Below, in pieces: positions 6,400 to 13,800 of a stretch of 15,417 bases of DNA. Made by a program: the position numbers and the translations under genes. Source of the DNA: Flavobacteriales bacterium (GTDB taxonomy: Bacteria; Bacteroidota; Bacteroidia; Flavobacteriales; Crocinitomicaceae); assembly GCA_947375085.1 (NCBI GenBank), contig CANCEQ010000059.1:1-15417 (forward strand), in the 5' to 3' direction. Within the stretch, counting starts at the first letter, position 1. Every line of letters begins with the position of its first letter. The notes beneath the pieces were generated by a model. That model had not been told where the DNA came from, ran no database searches, and was given only the letters and a program-made list of their open reading frames with translations.

Positions 6400-8401
6400 A
6401 ACACCCTTGATTAAAGCGTTTATGCTTTCTGTCAACTGTTTTATCTAGACGTGTTGAATAATCTTCACTATCTTCAATCATTTCTTGATCTAATTGTTTC
6501 GTTACACTAATTGGAACGTATTCTACCGCTACATTTGTCTTGTCTAACCCAAAATCTTCAGCAGGAGTTAAGCCTGTCATTTTAATAAAACGGTAGACTT
6601 TCACAAATATGATTTGAAAAGCAGTTAAAAGGTTGTCTGTGGCAACTCTAGAGTTTAAAACGATGAATTTAAAATCGGCTCCGTCAATTTTATCTTTGAT
6701 ACTTTCAAATACACTTTCTCCAGTTAATTCACCTTTTTCAACCATCTTATCATGGATTTTACGCATCATAAATTCTACACGATGTTCTTCTTTGAAACCA
6801 AAGTTTAATGATACATAATAACAATGTTTGTCAATTATCTCATTTACAGAATAGTGTACGCCCCAAGGTTCATTTGTAATGTTAAGGTGCAAGAACCATG
6901 TTACTTCGGCTCTTCTTGGACGTTTTTTGAATAAGGAATAGAAGACGGTAGAGTCTAATTTTTGTGGCGAATCACTTCGAGTGGGGTATACTAAGTTAGT
7001 GGCTTCGTAAGCAATTTTTTCATCTACTCTTACAGAATTTAACAACGGAATCACTTGATTCATTGGAACATATTCGGTAATGTTTTTTCTTAATTCTTTT
7101 GCTTTGTTGTATAGGTATAAGAGAGCAAAGAAAATAATTGAAAGAGATAAAGTAAACCATCCACCTTCAAATATTTTTCCAAGATTTGACATTAAGAAAA
7201 TAATCTCAATGATTAAAAAGATACTAAATATGAAAATGTAGATGTATTTCCATTTTGGTTTTCTCATAATAAGCAAAACTCCTAGAAGCATAGAAGTCAT
7301 TACCATGTTTATCGTAATAGCAAGACCGTAAGATGCTTCCATCGCTTTAGCATTTCTAAAAATATAGATTACAAGTAGGCAGCCAGCCATTAGGAACCAA
7401 TTAATAAAAGGGATGTAGATATGACCATTATGCTCAGTTGGGTATTTAACTTTAAGATTGGTCCATAATTTCAATTTAATAGCTTCATTCATTAAAGTGA
7501 AAACTCCTGTAATTAAAGCTTGTGAAGCAATAATTGTAGCAGCTGTTGCTATAGCGATTACAAATGGTAGAATATTATCTGGAACCATTGTATAAAAAAC
7601 TGTTTTATTAGGTGCTAATTTAAATCCTGGTTTTAAACACAATGCGGCTTGACCTAAATAGTTAATTACAATTAGAATACTCATTATTGACCAGCTGAAA
7701 CGTATGTTTTTCTTTCCACAATGTCCTAAATCTGAATACAATGCCTCTGCTCCAGTAGTGCATAAGAATACAGCGCCTAATACCCAGAAACCACCTTTTA
7801 CATTTACAACTAAGTTATAAGCATAATAAGGATTGAAAGCTTTGAAAACTTCAGGATTATCAGAAATATGACGTAATCCTAAATAGCCTAAAAGAGCAAA
7901 CCAAACAATCATAATTGGTCCAAAAACTTTTCCGATGGATGCAGTTCCAAATTGTTGAATTAAAAATAATGCAACAATAATTCCTGAAACGATTGGAATA
8001 GTTGGCAATCCTGGATAAATCGAATTGATACCTTCAACTGCTGATGAAATTGATATAGCAGGAGTGATAAAACCATCAGCTAAAAGTGTGGCGCAACCAA
8101 TTAATGCGGGTATAATGACCCATTTCACTTTTTTCTCTTTGAGTAATGCGAATAAAGCAAAAATACCACCTTCTCCTTTGTTGTCAGCGTTTAGAGCTAA
8201 ATAAATGTATTTGATTGTAGCTAAAAGGATTAAGGTCCAAATAACTGCTGAAAGGCCACCTAGAATAAGTGCTGGATCATATTTTCCGTTAGTGATTGCT
8301 TCAAAAACATATAATGGTGATGTTCCGATGTCTCCAAAAACAATACCTATTGTAATAAGGAAACCTGCAGCACTTAATTTATTGGCATTAAAACCAGACA
8401 T
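6398..8401 (-). CDS. kup: Kup-family low-affinity potassium uptake protein
   Basis: This inner-membrane K+ transporter belongs to the KUP/HAK/KT family. At 667 residues it is slightly longer than E. coli Kup (622). The N-terminal two thirds show twelve hydrophobic segments. The first contains the family hallmark GIVFGDIGTSPLY (Asp24 within the conserved GDIGTSPLY). Other typical motifs are DNKGEGGIFALFALL in the first cytoplasmic loop, LADGFITPAISISSAVEG, and GAEALYSDLGHCGKKNIRFSW. The soluble C-terminal domain begins near residue 440 and ends in a basic tail (DRKHKRFNQGC). The ATG at 8399-8401 gives the standard N-terminus just before helix 1. It is separated from upstream gcvH by a terminator and so is probably transcribed alone; a near-match promoter box lies at 8427-8434. 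No Trk or Kdp genes are nearby. Confidence 0.95.
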   Translation of the reverse strand: MSGFNANKLSAAGFLITIGIVFGDIGTSPLYVFEAITNGKYDPALILGGLSAVIWTLILLATIKYIYLALNADNKGEGGIFALFALLKEKKVKWVIIPALIGCATLLADGFITPAISISSAVEGINSIYPGLPTIPIVSGIIVALFLIQQFGTASIGKVFGPIMIVWFALLGYLGLRHISDNPEVFKAFNPYYAYNLVVNVKGGFWVLGAVFLCTTGAEALYSDLGHCGKKNIRFSWSIMSILIVINYLGQAALCLKPGFKLAPNKTVFYTMVPDNILPFVIAIATAATIIASQALITGVFTLMNEAIKLKLWTNLKVKYPTEHNGHIYIPFINWFLMAGCLLVIYIFRNAKAMEASYGLAITINMVMTSMLLGVLLIMRKPKWKYIYIFIFSIFLIIEIIFLMSNLGKIFEGGWFTLSLSIIFFALLYLYNKAKELRKNITEYVPMNQVIPLLNSVRVDEKIAYEATNLVYPTRSDSPQKLDSTVFYSLFKKRPRRAEVTWFLHLNITNEPWGVHYSVNEIIDKHCYYVSLNFGFKEEHRVEFMMRKIHDKMVEKGELTGESVFESIKDKIDGADFKFIVLNSRVATDNLLTAFQIIFVKVYRFIKMTGLTPAEDFGLDKTNVAVEYVPISVTKQLDQEMIEDSEDYSTRLDKTVDRKHKRFNQGC

Positions 8402-8426
8402 ATTCGATTAATTTAAATAACGAGGG

Positions 8427-8434
8427 TAAAAATA
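8427..8434 (-). promoter_or_regulatory. Possible -7 promoter element for kup (one mismatch)
   Basis: The minus strand reads TATTTTTA, one base off TAnnTTTG, ending 25 nt upstream of the kup ATG. The placement is right, but in a sequence this AT-rich a single-mismatch match is weak evidence. Confidence 0.25.
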
Positions 8435-8491
8435 CAAAAGGAAAATGATAGGTTGTTTTAAATTAGAGAAGAATCTTTGAAAAATGTTAAA

Positions 8492-8637
8492 TTGAGGTTG
8501 AAATTAAGGTTAAGATTGAGGTTGAGAATTTTGTCCAATAAAAAAGGCTCTACATCTGTAGAACCTTTTAATATATCAGTAAATAGGAAGTTAATTTTTA
8601 AGTTTTATACTTAATCTCAACCTAAATCTCAATCTTA
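8492..8637. repeat. Hexad-repeat inverted pair around the gcvH terminator
   Basis: The left arm (8492-8527) reads as hexamers TTGAGG, TTGAAA, TTAAGG, TTAAGA, TTGAGG, TTGAGA. The right arm (8611-8637), read on the minus strand, has TAAGATTGAG, ATTTAG and GTTGAG. The arms are complementary over 10+6 bp: TAAGATTGAG (8511-8520) with 8628-8637, and GTTGAG (8521-8526) with 8616-8621. One extra hexamer (8622-8627) bulges out. The right arm begins 4 nt after the gcvH stop codon. Confidence 0.6.
8542..8569 (-). terminator. Hairpin terminator of gcvH
   Basis: AAAAGG (8542-8547) pairs with CCTTTT (8564-8569). Beyond one C/A mismatch, TCTAC pairs with GTAGA around a 4-nt loop. A-rich sequence on the plus strand (8539-8545) provides a U-tract for minus-strand transcripts coming from gcvH, about 72 nt after its stop. 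Confidence 0.7.
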
Positions 8638-8641
8638 TTTT

Positions 8642-9019
8642 TTATCCAATTAATGCTTCGTATGCAGCAGCATCTAAAAGATTTGAAGCTTCGCTTGCAT
8701 CTTGAATTTTAACTTTGATCATCCAACCTTTTCCATAAGGATCTGAATTTACGAATTCTGGATTAGCATCTAATTCAGAGTTGAATTCAATAATCTCACC
8801 TGTTAAAGGTAAAAATAAATCAGAAACTGTTTTTACTGCTTCAACAGAACCAAAAACTTCTTCTGCATTTAAAGTTTCGCCTTCCGTTTCGATTTCTACA
8901 TAAACGATGTCACCCAATTCTCCTTGAGCGAAATCCGTAATTCCGATTGTTGCGATATCACCATCAATGCTCACCCATTCGTGGTCCTTTGTGTACTTAA
9001 GATTTGTTGGAATACTCAT
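8642..9019 (-). CDS. gcvH: Glycine cleavage system H protein
   Basis: This is the lipoyl carrier protein of the glycine cleavage complex. It shuttles the aminomethyl group between the P, T and L proteins in the cytoplasm. The 125-residue length is standard. The N-terminus ([37 protein letters not shown]) and the lipoylation site [13 protein letters not shown], with the modified lysine at residue 63, are fully conserved. So are [34 protein letters not shown] and the C-terminal helix. No gcvP or gcvT is in the window, so the gene stands apart from its partners, which I believe is common in Bacteroidota. A perfect -7 promoter box lies 19 nt upstream. I see no glycine riboswitch in the 222-nt gap shared with prfB. 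Confidence 0.97.
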   Translation of the reverse strand: MSIPTNLKYTKDHEWVSIDGDIATIGITDFAQGELGDIVYVEIETEGETLNAEEVFGSVEAVKTVSDLFLPLTGEIIEFNSELDANPEFVNSDPYGKGWMIKVKIQDASEASNLLDAAAYEALIG

Positions 9020-9037
9020 TTTATTTTAATTTTTATA

Positions 9038-9045
9038 CAAATGTA
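9038..9045 (-). promoter_or_regulatory. -7 promoter element for gcvH
   Basis: The minus strand reads TACATTTG, identical to the box before the 1-107 gene and a perfect TAnnTTTG match, ending 19 nt upstream of the gcvH ATG. The resulting leader would be only about 12 nt. No -33 TTG is evident. Confidence 0.55.
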
Positions 9046-9183
9046 TAATTTTTTTCATTCTATTAATATGTGATTGTAACATATTCTTACTTTTTGTTAT
9101 TTTTCCTCTATTAATTATATGATTTGATTAAGATTTTTCATTGTTTTTAAGTGGTTGTAAGGTTTATTTACTGTAACTCTTTT

Positions 9184-9211
9184 ATCTATTATCTAAAAAT
9201 CTACTGTCTAT
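9184..9211. repeat. Degenerate heptad repeat (TCTAA-type) upstream of prfB
   Basis: Four consecutive heptamers ATCTATT, ATCTAAA, AATCTAC, TGTCTAT carry TCT at steps of 7, 8 and 7, the same pattern as at 695-729. The tract lies just before the prfB promoter box. Confidence 0.45.
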
Positions 9212-9226
9212 AAAAATTCTTTTATT

Positions 9227-9234
9227 TAGCTTTG
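9227..9234 (+). promoter_or_regulatory. -7 promoter element for prfB
   Basis: TAGCTTTG matches TAnnTTTG perfectly and ends only 7 nt before the ATG at 9242. Transcription would start at or within a few bases of the start codon, implying an almost leaderless mRNA. No -33 TTG is seen. Confidence 0.5.
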
Positions 9235-9241
9235 TAACATC

Positions 9242-10327
9242 ATGATAAAGCCAGAACAATTAAAAGAAGTAAGCAATCGTATTGATGCTATTGAAGAATA
9301 CCTTAAGATTAAGGAGAAAAAAATGCAATTAGCAGAAGAGGAATTAAAAACTCAGGATCCTAGTTTTTGGGACGATGCTAAAAAAGCTGAAATTCAAATG
9401 AAAGCCATTCGTACATTAAAATATTGGGTTTCAACTTTTGATACACTTAAAGGTTCTTATGAGGATCTTGAAGTATTGAATGATTTCGCAAAAGATGGAG
9501 ATGGGGATGATAAAGAATTAAAAGAACTTTATGATGCTTTGTTAGTTGAAGTTGATGCTTTAGAATTAAAAAATATGCTTTCTGGTGAAGAAGATGCTTT
9601 AAGTGCCGTTCTTCAAATTACCGCTGGAGCTGGTGGGACAGAAAGTTGTGATTGGGCTTCAATTCTTACACGTATGTATATGATGTGGGGACAAAAAAAT
9701 GGTTATAAAATCAAAGAACTAAATTACCAAGAAGGAGATGTAGCCGGTATTAAGACCGTTACATTGGAGTTTGAAGGGGAATTTGGATTTGGTTATTTAA
9801 AAGGTGAGAATGGTGTACATCGTTTGGTTCGAATTTCTCCTTTTGATTCAAATGCAAAAAGACATACTTCCTTTGCTTCTGTTTATGTTTATCCTTTAGT
9901 TGATGATACAATTGAAATTCATGTTAATCCTGCAGATATTACTTGGGATACTTTTAGGTCAGGTGGAGCAGGAGGTCAGAATGTAAATAAAGTAGAGACA
10001 GCTGTTCGTTTAAAGCACGGACCATCTGGAATTATTATTGAAAATTCTGAATCTCGATCTCAGTTAGGAAATAAAGAAAAAGCGATGCAGTTATTAAAAT
10101 CTCAATTATATGAGTTGGAATACAGAGCTCGTATGGAAAAAAGAAATGAGATTGAAGCTGGTAAAAAGAAAATTGAATGGGGGTCACAAATTAGAAATTA
10201 TGTTCTTCATCCTTATAAATTAATTAAAGATGTTAGAACTGGTCATGAAACAGGAAATGTGGATGCAGTTCTAGATGGTGATTTAAATGATTTCTTGAAA
10301 TCTTATTTAATGACTTTTGGAAATTGA
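9242..10327 (+). CDS. prfB: Peptide chain release factor 2 (no programmed frameshift)
   Basis: RF2 recognises UGA and UAA stop codons and triggers peptide release on the ribosome. The 361-residue protein is full length (E. coli 365). It has the anticodon-like tripeptide Ser-Pro-Phe at 199-201 ([16 protein letters not shown]), which marks RF2 as against RF1 (PxT), and the catalytic GGQ at 244-246 ([18 protein letters not shown]). The N-terminal coiled-coil domain (about 1-110) is intact. In many bacteria prfB needs a +1 frameshift at an in-frame UGA near codon 26, after a Tyr-Leu pair. Here the same Tyr20-Leu21 pair is followed by AAG, and the frame is continuous from the ATG, so that autoregulatory switch is absent. 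A -7 box lies 7 nt before the ATG. gcvH is divergent upstream, and hairpins lie downstream. Confidence 0.97.
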   Translation: MIKPEQLKEVSNRIDAIEEYLKIKEKKMQLAEEELKTQDPSFWDDAKKAEIQMKAIRTLKYWVSTFDTLKGSYEDLEVLNDFAKDGDGDDKELKELYDALLVEVDALELKNMLSGEEDALSAVLQITAGAGGTESCDWASILTRMYMMWGQKNGYKIKELNYQEGDVAGIKTVTLEFEGEFGFGYLKGENGVHRLVRISPFDSNAKRHTSFASVYVYPLVDDTIEIHVNPADITWDTFRSGGAGGQNVNKVETAVRLKHGPSGIIIENSESRSQLGNKEKAMQLLKSQLYELEYRARMEKRNEIEAGKKKIEWGSQIRNYVLHPYKLIKDVRTGHETGNVDAVLDGDLNDFLKSYLMTFGN

Positions 10328-10331
10328 TTTA

Positions 10332-10387
10332 GGTGTTAGGGGTTTTGTGTTGGGTTTTAGCTCAACACAGACCTAATACCTAACACC
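10332..10387 (+). terminator. Long two-part hairpin after prfB
   Basis: The outer arms GGTGTTAGG (10332-10340) and CCTAACACC (10379-10387) are perfectly complementary. Inside them TGTGTTGGG (10346-10354) pairs with CTCAACACA (10361-10369) with one G-T wobble and a 6-nt loop. The structure starts 5 nt after the prfB stop. It is followed by A-rich rather than T-rich sequence, so it may stabilise the mRNA end more than terminate transcription. Confidence 0.55.
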
Positions 10388-10451
10388 AAAAAATAAATAC
10401 CTAACCAAACCATTCACCACCTTAAAAAAACCATTTCCCTCTGAAAATCTC

Positions 10452-10493
10452 AAAATACCGCTTATTTCAGCGTTAGACAGAGTATTTTTTTTT
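10452..10493 (+). terminator. Terminator-like structure with long T-run
   Basis: AAAATAC (10452-10458) pairs with GTATTTT (10482-10488). Directly inside, CGCT (10459-10462) pairs with AGCG (10469-10472), leaving a 9-nt bulge. A T-run covers 10485-10493. This could be the actual stop point for prfB transcripts and would insulate the promoter at 10511. The large bulge lowers confidence. Confidence 0.4.
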
Positions 10494-10510
10494 AGCCCGA
10501 AAAACGTATA

Positions 10511-10518
10511 TAAATTTG
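10511..10518 (+). promoter_or_regulatory. -7 promoter element upstream of a candidate small RNA
   Basis: TAAATTTG followed by CACC is a perfect TAnnTTTG match in the same context as the tdh promoter. No ORF follows it closely. Instead a strong intrinsic terminator lies about 100 nt downstream, which suggests a short non-coding transcript or an attenuated leader. Confidence 0.5.
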
Positions 10519-10523
10519 CACCA

Positions 10524-10618
10524 GTAGTTATAGTTTATTTTATGTTTAGGTAACCGGGCTTATAATCGTCATTATTTTTATGATTAAATAATGACGGTTA
10601 CATTCCGGCTTTTTTTTT
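10524..10618 (+). ncRNA. Candidate ~95-nt small RNA or terminated leader upstream of the giant surface protein
   Basis: The unit is defined by the -7 box at 10511-10518, an AU-rich single-stranded stretch of about 30 nt, and a strong terminator hairpin. The hairpin stem pairs TAATCGTCATTATTT (10563-10577) with AAATAATGACGGTTA (10586-10600): 15 bp with one U-G wobble and an 8-nt loop. A lower CCGG/CCGG clamp (10554-10557 with 10605-10608) closes it, followed by C and nine T. No start codon with a meaningful frame is present. It is 190 nt upstream of the giant gene's ATG, so it could be a free sRNA or a premature termination product of that gene's leader. I do not recognise it as a named family. 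Confidence 0.45.
10554..10618 (+). terminator. Strong intrinsic terminator of the candidate small RNA
   Basis: A CCGG/CCGG base clamp and an upper 15-bp stem are followed by nine consecutive T (10610-10618). An alternative partner for CGGGCT (10555-10560) exists at AGCCCG (10494-10499), upstream of the presumed start site. Only a read-through transcript from prfB could form that competing stem. Confidence 0.75.
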
Positions 10619-10686
10619 GCCTAAATTTTTAATTTTTAACTAATACTCTCCAAAATAAACATTTTAAATTTATTTTAAATATTGAT

Positions 10687-10716
10687 GCGTCTTTTTTAAA
10701 GTTTCAAGCGTCTTTT
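10687..10716. repeat. Direct repeat GCGTCTTTT in the giant gene's upstream region
   Basis: GCGTCTTTT occurs at 10687-10695 and again at 10708-10716, 21 bp apart start to start (two helical turns). It lies just upstream of the promoter at 10735. It could be a paired activator site, but nothing beyond spacing and position supports this. Confidence 0.3.
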
Positions 10717-10730
10717 CAATATAAATATTT

Positions 10731-10764
10731 TTGTTAGTTTTGTTAAGGATATAAATACTAACAA
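10731..10764 (+). promoter_or_regulatory. Promoter with overlapping inverted repeat for the giant surface protein
   Basis: TAGTTTTG (10735-10742) is a perfect TAnnTTTG box, 65 nt before the ATG at 10808. It is overlapped by one arm of a perfect 8-bp inverted repeat, TTGTTAGT (10731-10738) and ACTAACAA (10757-10764), centred near the expected transcription start. That geometry is typical of a repressor operator, or of a 5'-end RNA stem if transcription starts upstream. Confidence 0.45.
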
Positions 10765-10807
10765 TAATTGCTCTTAAATTACATATCTATCAATTCAATA
10801 TTAAACT

Positions 10808-13800
10808 ATGAAAAGATTTTCTAATTTATTTTTAAGTGTTTCGATACTGTTTTTATCGTTTTCTTCATTTGCTGCTAAATGGTATGTTGATGACGCATCA
10901 AATATAGGGGATGTTTATACACTTGGATCTGCAAATGGAAACAATTTAGCACCTGGTGATGGTTCGTCTTCAGCTCCATTTGCAACTTTGTCACATGCTT
11001 TTTCTGTAGCTGCAGCAGGAGATATAATATATGTTGATAAAGGATCATTTTCTGGTGGTGGTTTTAATACATTAACTTTTGATAAATCAATAACTATTAT
11101 AGGGGCAGGTTATTCAAAAACTATAATAAGTGGGGTTGCAACAAATTATTTCGCTAAAATTACTTCTAGCAATGTATCAATTCAATACATGAAAATTGCT
11201 GGATTTGCATATGCTGGTTCAGGGGAAGGAAATTCAATTTCAATTAAGGCTCCAGCTGGAGTAGATCTAACTGGAGTAGATTTTAAAGGGGTATGGTTTG
11301 ATAAATGTGTTGGTTCTGGTGGAGATGGTTCCCTAAGATTTGGAGCAGCAGATCCAACAAGAGGCGTTACGGCAACATTGTCAAATTGTTTATTTACTTG
11401 TAATACTAATGCATTGTATGGTGGTGCAATTTTTGTTTCTGGAAATAAACATAATATTACAATAACTTCGTCTTATTTTGAAAGTAATGATCGTGCAACA
11501 GATGGTGGAGCAATTTATGTAGGAGGTACAAATAGTACAATTGGAACTTCGAGTGTTTTATCATTAAATAAATGTTCTTTTAAAAATAATTCTTCAGGAG
11601 GTTACGGTGGAGCAGTTTGTATTGATGGTGCAAGATTAAATGTTAATAATTCGTGTTTTAAAAATAATACACTAACTTCAAGTGCTTCTTCTAATTATGG
11701 AAGTTCTATTTGTGGATTCAGATATTCGGTTATTAGTATAACTAATTCTTCTTTTACTGGTTCAGGAACAATTTACGGTAAAGGTGCAGTTGCTATTGCA
11801 AGCGCATCAGGGAGTGCTTCATCTGGATCTTATGGTTTAACTGTGAATACTTGTAGTTTTGATGCTTCTTCTCCAGCGCCAAGAGCAATTTATTACAGAG
11901 GGTCAGCAGGGTCAGTTTGTTCCGTTACAAATTGTGGTTTTACAGCAGGAGGAACAATTTTAACTCAAAATACTGGTACTTTCAATGTTTCAACTTCAGG
12001 AAATCCTGTTTTTTCAGGTACTGTAACTTTAGTTGATACAAATCCTACAACAAGTGCACCTTCACCAACGTGTTTAGGTGCTGTTGCTGGATCGTGTGGA
12101 GCTGGATTTACGATTGATTGTACTACAGATATGTTTCCGCCTATCATAACTTCTGTAGATATGACCCTTCCTTCGGTAGTTAGTTGTAATTATACAATAC
12201 CTTCTTTTACTGCATATGATGATTGTGATGGTAGCCCAACAGTATCTTCTGTGCCTCCTGCTGGAACTGTTTTAGCTGCTGGTACAACTACTTCGGTTGT
12301 TATAACTGCAATTGATGCAAGTGGTAATTCTTCAACAAGTACAATAAATGTCGTTACACCTGCTTGTGCTGGTTGTACGACACCTTCTGCAGCAGTAATT
12401 GGTACAATAACTCAGCCTACTTGTGCTACACCTACTGGTAGTGTTGATTTGAGTGGTTTACCTGCTTCTGGAAGTTGGACTGTTACTGAAAATCAAGGAA
12501 GTACTACAATAACAGGGACAGGAACTACTGCAACTTTTTCAGGATTAGCTGCAAATAAAACGTATAAGTTTACAGTTTCTGTTACTGGAGGATGTACATC
12601 AGCTGCATCTGCTGATGCAGTAATTAATACTGTTCCAACAGCTCCTGTTGCTCCAACAGCAACGGTAACAACCCAACCAACTTGTGTTGTTACAACAGGG
12701 ACAATCACTGTTACTTCTCCAGCGATGGCTTTAAATGTCACTTATACTGTGACAGGAACGGCTCCGGTTGTTGCTCCAGTAACTAATTCTACAGGAATAT
12801 TTTCGGGGTTAGCGCCAGGCACTTATTCTGTAACAACAACAAACACTACGACAAGTTGTACTTCAACTGGGCTTACTTTAACTATAAATGCTGTTCCAAC
12901 AGCTCCTGTTGCCCCAACAGCATCAGTATCATCTCAACCAACATGTGTAGTTACAACAGGAACTATTACAGTTACATCTCCTGTTCCTGCAATAAATGTT
13001 ACCTATACTGTAACAGGTACAGCACCTGTTGTTGCACCAGTATCAAATACTACAGGAATCTTTTCGGGATTGGCACCTGGTATTTATTCAGTGATTACAA
13101 CAAATACTACTACAAGTTGTACATCAACAGGACTTTCTTTAACTGTAAATGCTGTACCTTCAGCACCTGTCTTACCGACAGCTTCTGTTACTACTCAATC
13201 TTCTTGCGGGACTCCTACAGCTACTATTACTGTTACCGCTCCAGTAGCCGCTCCAAATGTCACATATACTTTAACAGGTACAGCTCCCGTAGTTGCTCCT
13301 ATAACCAATGCTACAGGGATATTTTCGGGATTAGCTCCTGGTGATTACTCAATTACAACTACTAATACAACAACAAGTTGTACTTCTTCAGGACTTAATT
13401 TAACTGTTAGTGCAATTCCTTTACCTCCAGTTGTACCATCAGCTTCTGTTTCGACTCAACCGACATGTACAACTCCAACAGGAACTATTACAATTACATC
13501 TCCTGTTCCAGCAATAAATGTTACCTATACTGTAACAGGTACAGCTCCGGTTGTTGCTCCAATTACAAATACAACAGGAATATTTACAGGTTTAGCACCT
13601 GGTGATTATTCTGTAAAAACTACTAACACTACAACTACTTGTACATCAACAGATTTATTTTTAACTGTTGCAGCAGTACCTACACCTCCTGTTGCTCCAA
13701 CAGCAACAGTAACAACTCAACCAACTTGTGCTATTACAACCGGAACAATTACAGTTACTTCTCCTGTTGCAGCATTAAATGTTACATATACAGTTACAGG

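Noticed and set aside
9020..9241. Glycine riboswitch upstream of gcvH
   Set aside because: The gap is very AT-rich, the gcvH promoter box leaves a leader of only about 12 nt, and no paired aptamer-like GC stems are visible.
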